The notes under the pieces were generated by a model that was not told where the DNA came from, did not search any database, and was given only the letters and a program-made list of their open reading frames with translations. The position numbers were made by a program, and so were the translations under genes. 64,000 nt of DNA from Streptomyces sioyaensis (GTDB lineage: Bacteria > Actinomycetota > Actinomycetes > Streptomycetales > Streptomycetaceae): NCBI RefSeq assembly GCF_004122735.1, contig NZ_SDIF01000033.1:1-64000 (forward strand), read 5' to 3'. Positions 60,772-64,000 of this stretch are shown piece after piece. Positions within the stretch are counted from its first letter, which is position 1; every line of letters starts with the position of its first letter.

Positions 60772-61041
60772 ATGAGCCGTGTCAACGATGTAGGTGGCCA
60801 GACCGGGTTCGGGGCGCTGGAGATCGAGGCGGACGAGCCGCCGTTCCACGCCGACTGGGAGGCGCGGGTGTTCGCGCTCAACTCCACGTTGGTACGGAAC
60901 GGGGTGTACCGGCTCGACGAGTTCCGGGACGCGGTCGAGCGGATGGCACCGCAGCAGTATCTGGCGGCGTCGTACTACGAGCGGTGGCTGCTCGCGATCG
61001 AGACGCTGCTGGCCGAGCGGGGGCTGCTCGGTGCGGGCTGA
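60772..61041 (+). CDS. nitrile hydratase split beta subunit, N-terminal part
   Basis: An 89-residue protein matching the N-terminal half of nitrile hydratase beta subunits: NDVGGQTGFGALE, then EPPFHADWEARVFAL and the helical FRDAVERMAPQQYLAASYYERWLLAIETLL. It could also be read as the beta-like accessory protein (P14K type), since the two are homologous. With a separate C-terminal half encoded next, a split beta subunit as in thiocyanate hydrolase and toyocamycin nitrile hydratase is the better fit. It overlaps the next gene by 11 nt. Confidence 0.85.
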   Translation: MSRVNDVGGQTGFGALEIEADEPPFHADWEARVFALNSTLVRNGVYRLDEFRDAVERMAPQQYLAASYYERWLLAIETLLAERGLLGAG

Positions 61042-61318
61042 ATTCCGGGCGGGGGAGCGGGTGCGGGTGCGCCCCGGCGACCCCGCGGGGCACAACCGGG
61101 CGCCGCGCTATGTGCGCGGCCAGGTGGGGCGGATCGTCGAGTGCCAGGGCAGCTGGGAGCTCGCGGACGAGGTGGCGGCAGGGGTGGCCGAGCCCCGGGT
61201 GGAGCCCGTCTACACCGTGGCCTTCACCGCGGGCGACCTGTGGGGCGAGGGCGGTCATCAGGTCACGGTCGACCTCTGGGAGTCGTACATCGAGCGGGTA
61301 CGGGAGGACGGGACATGA
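61031..61318 (+). CDS. nitrile hydratase split beta subunit, C-terminal SH3-like part
   Basis: A 95-residue protein corresponding to the C-terminal SH3-like barrel of the beta subunit: GERVRVRPGDPAGHNRAPRYVRG, then VGRIVECQG, EPVYTVAFTAGDLWGE and VTVDLWESYIE. GTG 61031 lies inside the previous gene; the stop overlaps the alpha-subunit ATG (ATGA). Together the two half-beta genes and alpha make a tightly coupled three-gene enzyme. Confidence 0.88.
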   Translation: MRAEFRAGERVRVRPGDPAGHNRAPRYVRGQVGRIVECQGSWELADEVAAGVAEPRVEPVYTVAFTAGDLWGEGGHQVTVDLWESYIERVREDGT

Positions 61319-61905
61319 GCGGCGAGCACACGAGTGCGCCGGTGGCGGCGCGGGTGCGGCGGCTGGAGGAGCGGCTGATCGAGGCCGGGGTGGTCGCACA
61401 GGAGCAACTGGACGCGTCCCTCGCCGCGATGCTGAAGGGCGCCTCGCCGGTCAACGGAGCGCGGATCGCGGCGCGGGCCTGGACCGACGAGGGGTTCCGG
61501 GAGCGGCTGCTGACCGACGCGAACGCGGCGCTGCCCGAGGTGGGGCTGTCGATGGCGGGCGGCATCCAGGAGCAGCGGCTCAAGGTCGTCGAGAACACCG
61601 CCACCACGCACCACGTCCTGGTGTGCACGCTGTGCTCCTGCTATCCGGTCGGGCTGCTGGGGCCGTCGCCGTCCTGGTACAAGAGCGAGGCCTACCGCTC
61701 GCGGGTGGTACGGGAACCGCGGGCCGTGCTGGCCGAGTTCGGGCTGGTGCTGCCGGACGACACCGCGATCACCGTGTGGGACTCCAGCGCGGAGAGCCGC
61801 TACATGGTCCTGCCCCGGCGGCCCGCCGGCACCGCGGGGTACAGCGAGCCGGAGCTGGCCGCGCTCGTCACCCGCGAGGGGCTCATCGGGACCGCCGCGG
61901 TCTGA
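61315..61905 (+). CDS. nitrile hydratase alpha subunit, cobalt type
   Basis: A 196-residue metal-bearing subunit. The metal claw is VCTLCSC with Cys104, Cys107 and Cys109; Thr105 marks the cobalt class, and Cys107 and Cys109 would be oxidised to sulfinic and sulfenic acids. Other motifs: PVNGARIAARAWTDEGF and WYKSEAYRSRVVREPRAVL. Nitrile hydratases convert nitriles to amides; a thiocyanate or specialised nitrile substrate is possible given the split beta. No cobalt carrier gene is adjacent. Confidence 0.92.
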   Translation: MSGEHTSAPVAARVRRLEERLIEAGVVAQEQLDASLAAMLKGASPVNGARIAARAWTDEGFRERLLTDANAALPEVGLSMAGGIQEQRLKVVENTATTHHVLVCTLCSCYPVGLLGPSPSWYKSEAYRSRVVREPRAVLAEFGLVLPDDTAITVWDSSAESRYMVLPRRPAGTAGYSEPELAALVTREGLIGTAAV

Positions 61906-61906
61906 C

Positions 61907-61996
61907 TCAGCGCCCGGTGCGCGCCGCCCGGAGGAACGCGCGGTTCATCGTGGTGATGCTGAACAGCTCGATGCCCTTGGGACAGGCGGGGGCGCA
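61907..61996 (-). pseudogene. C-terminal fragment of a succinate dehydrogenase/fumarate reductase iron-sulfur subunit
   Basis: The minus strand encodes CAPACPKGIELFSITTMN followed by RAFLRAARTGR and a stop, the characteristic end of SdhB/FrdB proteins including the last iron-sulfur cysteine motif. Upstream in the same frame the resemblance stops at once, with no start or other cluster motif. The fragment ends one base away from the nitrile hydratase stop, so the two were juxtaposed by an insertion or deletion. Confidence 0.6.
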
Positions 61997-62161
61997 CAGT
62001 TGACGACGGCCGACCAGCCGCCGCGCTTCAGGTGCACGACGGACGCTACGGCACCCTGCCAGATGCGCGGCACCATTGCTGACGACCTGGCAGCCGGGTG
62101 ACCGGGCCGGTCATCCGCGGCCGCCGGGCGCGGCCCCGTGGCAGGGCTCCGGGGCCGGTCG
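61997..62161. other. gene-free segment beyond the iron-sulfur fragment
   Basis: About 165 nt with no convincing gene. A minus-strand frame here (with MVPRIWQGAVASVVHLKRGG) is short and not recognisable; it may be more decayed sequence. Confidence 0.35.
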
Positions 62162-62167
62162 TAGGCT
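62162..62167 (+). promoter_or_regulatory. -10 hexamer of the TIGR03085 gene
   Basis: TAGGCT, first base 12 nt before the ATG at 62174; the same hexamer and spacing as the nitrile hydratase promoter. Confidence 0.45.
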
Positions 62168-62173
62168 GGCCGC

Positions 62174-62806
62174 ATGTCGACCCATGCGAAGCGTGAACGG
62201 CTCCTTCTCGCCGACCTGTTGGAGAGCGCCGGCCCCGAGGCGCCGACGCTGTGTGAGAACTGGAGCGCGCGGGACCTGGCCGCGCACGTGGTGGTGCGCG
62301 AACGGCGCGCCGACGCGGCCGCCGGGGTCCTCGTCAAGCCGCTGGCCGCACGGCTCCAGCGGGTGCAGGCGGAGTTCGCCGCCAAGCCGTACGAGGAGCT
62401 GATCCAGCTGATCAGGACCGGGCCGCCGAGGATGTCGCCGTTCGCACTGAAGCAGCTCGACGAGGTGTCCAACACCGTCGAGTTCTACGTGCACACCGAG
62501 GACGTGCGGCGGGCGCAGCCGGACTGGTCCGCGAGGGAGCTCGACCCCGTCTTCGCGGACGCCCTGTGGTCCCGGCTGGAGCGGATGGCCCGGGTGCTGG
62601 GCCGCAAGTCGCCGGTGGGCCTGGTGCTGCGGCGGCCGGACGGGCGGACGGCGGTCGCCCATCGCGGCACCCCGGTGGTCACGGTCGTCGGCGAGCCGGG
62701 CGAGCTGACCATGTTCGCCTTCGGCCGGCAGGAGGCGGCCGACGTGGCGCTGGACGGCGACAAGGAGGCGATCGACCGGCTGCTGACGGCAAAGCTGGGG
62801 GTCTGA
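62174..62806 (+). CDS. TIGR03085-family metal-binding protein (DinB superfamily)
   Basis: A 210-residue four-helix protein of an actinobacterial family related to mycothiol-dependent maleylpyruvate isomerases and DinB. It begins KRERLLLADLLESAGPEAPTLCENW, has LAAHVVVRERRAD with a metal-type His, and the family mark NTVEFYVHTEDVRRAQP. A small beta domain follows. A role with mycothiol is possible from the superfamily but not shown. No ribosome site; likely leaderless. A hairpin follows at 62853-62886. Confidence 0.88.
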   Translation: MSTHAKRERLLLADLLESAGPEAPTLCENWSARDLAAHVVVRERRADAAAGVLVKPLAARLQRVQAEFAAKPYEELIQLIRTGPPRMSPFALKQLDEVSNTVEFYVHTEDVRRAQPDWSARELDPVFADALWSRLERMARVLGRKSPVGLVLRRPDGRTAVAHRGTPVVTVVGEPGELTMFAFGRQEAADVALDGDKEAIDRLLTAKLGV

Positions 62807-62852
62807 CCGCCCGCGTGCCCGCTCCTGCCGTCCGGGGCCGAGCGCACACCTG

Positions 62853-62886
62853 GGGCCCGTCCGACGGGTCAGGGTCGGACAGGCCC
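62853..62886. terminator. bidirectional hairpin
   Basis: GTCCGAC (62859-62865) and GTCGGAC (62874-62880) extended by GGGCC/GGCCC outer pairs across one mismatch. It ends both the TIGR03085 gene and the small minus-strand gene. Confidence 0.55.
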
Positions 62887-63029
62887 TACAGCCGGAACAC
62901 CACGACCACGATGGCCACGGCCACCGCCACCGCCGCCGCGCACACCGCCCCCAGCACCCGCGCGGCCACCCGCGCGGCACGGTCCGGGTCCGGCGGCGGT
63001 GGCGGCAGGGGCGGCTCCTGAGGATGCAT
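62886..63029 (-). CDS. 47-residue single-pass membrane protein
   Basis: A short frame starting MHPQEPPLPPPPPDPD, then ARVAARVLGAVC and a hydrophobic run of Ala/Val (VAVAVAIVVVVFRL) to the stop: a Pro-rich head and one transmembrane helix near the C-terminus. A terminator-like hairpin abuts the stop, and the hisI promoter is divergent from it. No ribosome site is seen and composition is low-complexity, so support is moderate. No family recognised. Confidence 0.5.
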   Translation of the reverse strand: MHPQEPPLPPPPPDPDRAARVAARVLGAVCAAAVAVAVAIVVVVFRL

Positions 63030-63049
63030 GTGTGCAGGATGCCGCACGG

Positions 63050-63055
63050 CACAAT
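63050..63055 (+). promoter_or_regulatory. -10 hexamer of hisI
   Basis: CACAAT, first base 12 nt before the hisI ATG at 63062. Confidence 0.4.
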
Positions 63056-63061
63056 GGACGC

Positions 63062-63466
63062 ATGACCCGCAGCCGCACCACCGCCCCCGGCCAGGCCCCC
63101 GCTGCCGCCTCCGCCCTCGACCCGGCCATCGCCGCCCGCCTCAAGCGCGGCGCCGACGGCCTGGTCCCCGCCATCGCCCAGCAGTACGACACCGGCGAGG
63201 TGCTGATGCTGGGGTGGATGGACGACGAGGCGCTGCACCGCACCCTGACCACCGGCCGCTGCACGTACTGGTCCCGCAGCCGCCAGGAGTACTGGGTCAA
63301 GGGCGACACCTCCGGCCACGTCCAGCACGTGAAGTCGGTGGCGCTGGACTGCGACGCCGACACCGTCCTGATCAAGGTCGATCAGGTCGGCGCCGCCTGC
63401 CACACCGGCGACCGCACCTGCTTCGACGCCGACGTCCTGGCCGCCGAGGCCGGGCCCGACCAGTAG
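63062..63466 (+). CDS. hisI: phosphoribosyl-AMP cyclohydrolase
   Basis: A 134-residue zinc enzyme opening the adenine ring of PR-AMP, the third step of histidine synthesis. Motifs: VLMLGWMDDEALHRTL, CTYWSRSRQEYWVKGDTSGH and the metal/zinc cysteines and aspartates in SVALDCDADTVLIKV and GAACHTGDRTCFD. No pyrophosphohydrolase (HisE) domain is fused. ATG 63062 appears leaderless. It is separated from hisF by about 2.3 kb of unrelated genes and is 11 nt before trpE. Confidence 0.96.
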   Translation: MTRSRTTAPGQAPAAASALDPAIAARLKRGADGLVPAIAQQYDTGEVLMLGWMDDEALHRTLTTGRCTYWSRSRQEYWVKGDTSGHVQHVKSVALDCDADTVLIKVDQVGAACHTGDRTCFDADVLAAEAGPDQ

Positions 63467-63469
63467 GCT
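63464..63469 (+). promoter_or_regulatory. -10-like hexamer of trpE
   Basis: TAGGCT spanning the hisI stop codon, first base 14 nt before the trpE ATG. Confidence 0.3.
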
Positions 63470-63477
63470 CCGCTGCC

Positions 63478-64000
63478 ATGACCACGGGAACCACCGGCAC
63501 CGCCACTCCGGACCTCGACACCTTCCGCACCCTCGCCAAGGACCGTCGGGTCATCCCCGTCACCCGGCGCCTGCTCGCGGACGGCGACACACCGGTCGGG
63601 CTCTACCGCAAACTCGCCGCGGAACGCCCCGGCACCTTCCTCCTGGAATCCGCCGAGAACGGCCGTACGTGGTCGCGCTACTCCTTCATCGGCGTCCGCA
63701 GCGCCGCCACCCTCACCACCCGCGACGGGCAGGCGCACTGGCTCGGCACCCCGCCCGTCGGCGTCCCCACCGGCGGCGACCCGCTCCAGGCGCTGCGCGC
63801 CACCGTCGAGGCGCTGCACACCCCCCGCGACCTCATCGAGGGCGCGGGACTGCCGCCGTTCACCGGCGGCATGGTCGGCTACCTCGGCTACGACATCGTG
63901 CGCCGCCTGGAGAAGATCGGCGAGCAGACCAGCGACGACCTCCGGCTGCCCGAGCTGACCATGCTGCTCACCTCCGACCTCGCCGTCCTCGACCACTGGA
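63478..64000 (+). CDS. trpE: anthranilate synthase component I (5' part, runs off the window)
   Basis: The first 174 residues of TrpE, which converts chorismate and ammonia or glutamine to anthranilate. The tryptophan feedback site appears as FLLESAE near residue 59; WSRYSFIGV and FTGGMVGYLGYDIVRRLE follow as in the family. The catalytic chorismate-binding domain lies beyond the window. ATG 63478 is 11 nt after hisI. PriA upstream supplies the TrpF step of the same pathway. Confidence 0.93.
   Translation, partial: MTTGTTGTATPDLDTFRTLAKDRRVIPVTRRLLADGDTPVGLYRKLAAERPGTFLLESAENGRTWSRYSFIGVRSAATLTTRDGQAHWLGTPPVGVPTGGDPLQALRATVEALHTPRDLIEGAGLPPFTGGMVGYLGYDIVRRLEKIGEQTSDDLRLPELTMLLTSDLAVLDHW

Noticed and set aside
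1..64000. tRNA, rRNA, insertion sequences or prophage genes
   Set aside because: I looked for tRNA T-arm patterns, transposase motifs and terminal inverted repeats and saw none that could be supported.

Overview
The window is high-GC chromosomal DNA from a streptomycete-type actinobacterium. GTG starts are frequent, third codon positions are almost always G or C, and the gene order (dcw division and wall cluster, sepF, sepG, divIVA, T-box-controlled ileS, lspA, rluD, dnaE, his genes, trpE) is the one I recall for the Streptomyces core chromosome. There is no insertion sequence, prophage, CRISPR array or tRNA gene. Species cannot be fixed from the sequence alone.

Layout. 1-7.9 kb: a methyltransferase, a DUF3040 membrane protein, and a minus-strand set of carbonic anhydrase, MoxR ATPase, DUF58 and a membrane transglutaminase. 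8.0-26.4 kb: the dcw cluster in one direction (rsmH, ftsL, ftsI, murE, murF, mraY, murD, ftsW, murG, ftsQ, ftsZ, pgeF, yggS, sepF, sepG, divIVA), which makes lipid II, builds the septum and directs polar growth. mraZ, ftsA and murC are absent from it. 26.6-33 kb: ileS with a T-box leader on the minus strand, then a histone-H1-like/DksA fusion, lspA and rluD. 33-43.3 kb: a cation/proton antiporter, an MscS channel, a dienelactone-hydrolase-like protein, a Tat-exported PhoD, a duplicated two-gene module (four-cysteine membrane protein plus membrane-anchored DsbA-like protein), and DUF2252. 43.4-54.7 kb: dnaE, a 59-residue basic protein, an NYN-domain protein, an ABC exporter, DUF2567, a YbaK-type deacylase, a LON-domain protein and a beta-helix-like membrane protein.

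54.9-64 kb: histidine operon hisD-hisC-hisB-(54-aa membrane protein)-hisH-hisA/priA-ridA-hisF. A three-gene cobalt-type nitrile hydratase with a split beta subunit, a broken iron-sulfur-subunit fragment, a TIGR03085 protein and a tiny membrane protein separate it from hisI. The window ends inside trpE. PriA serving both histidine and tryptophan synthesis fits hisI and trpE being neighbours.

The most unusual items are the duplicated cysteine-rich membrane/DsbA-like module, the split nitrile hydratase beside an iron-sulfur gene remnant, the H1-tail/DksA fusion with a palindrome over its translation start, and a set of start codons lying exactly 12 nt from the first base of a -10 hexamer, which points to leaderless transcripts.
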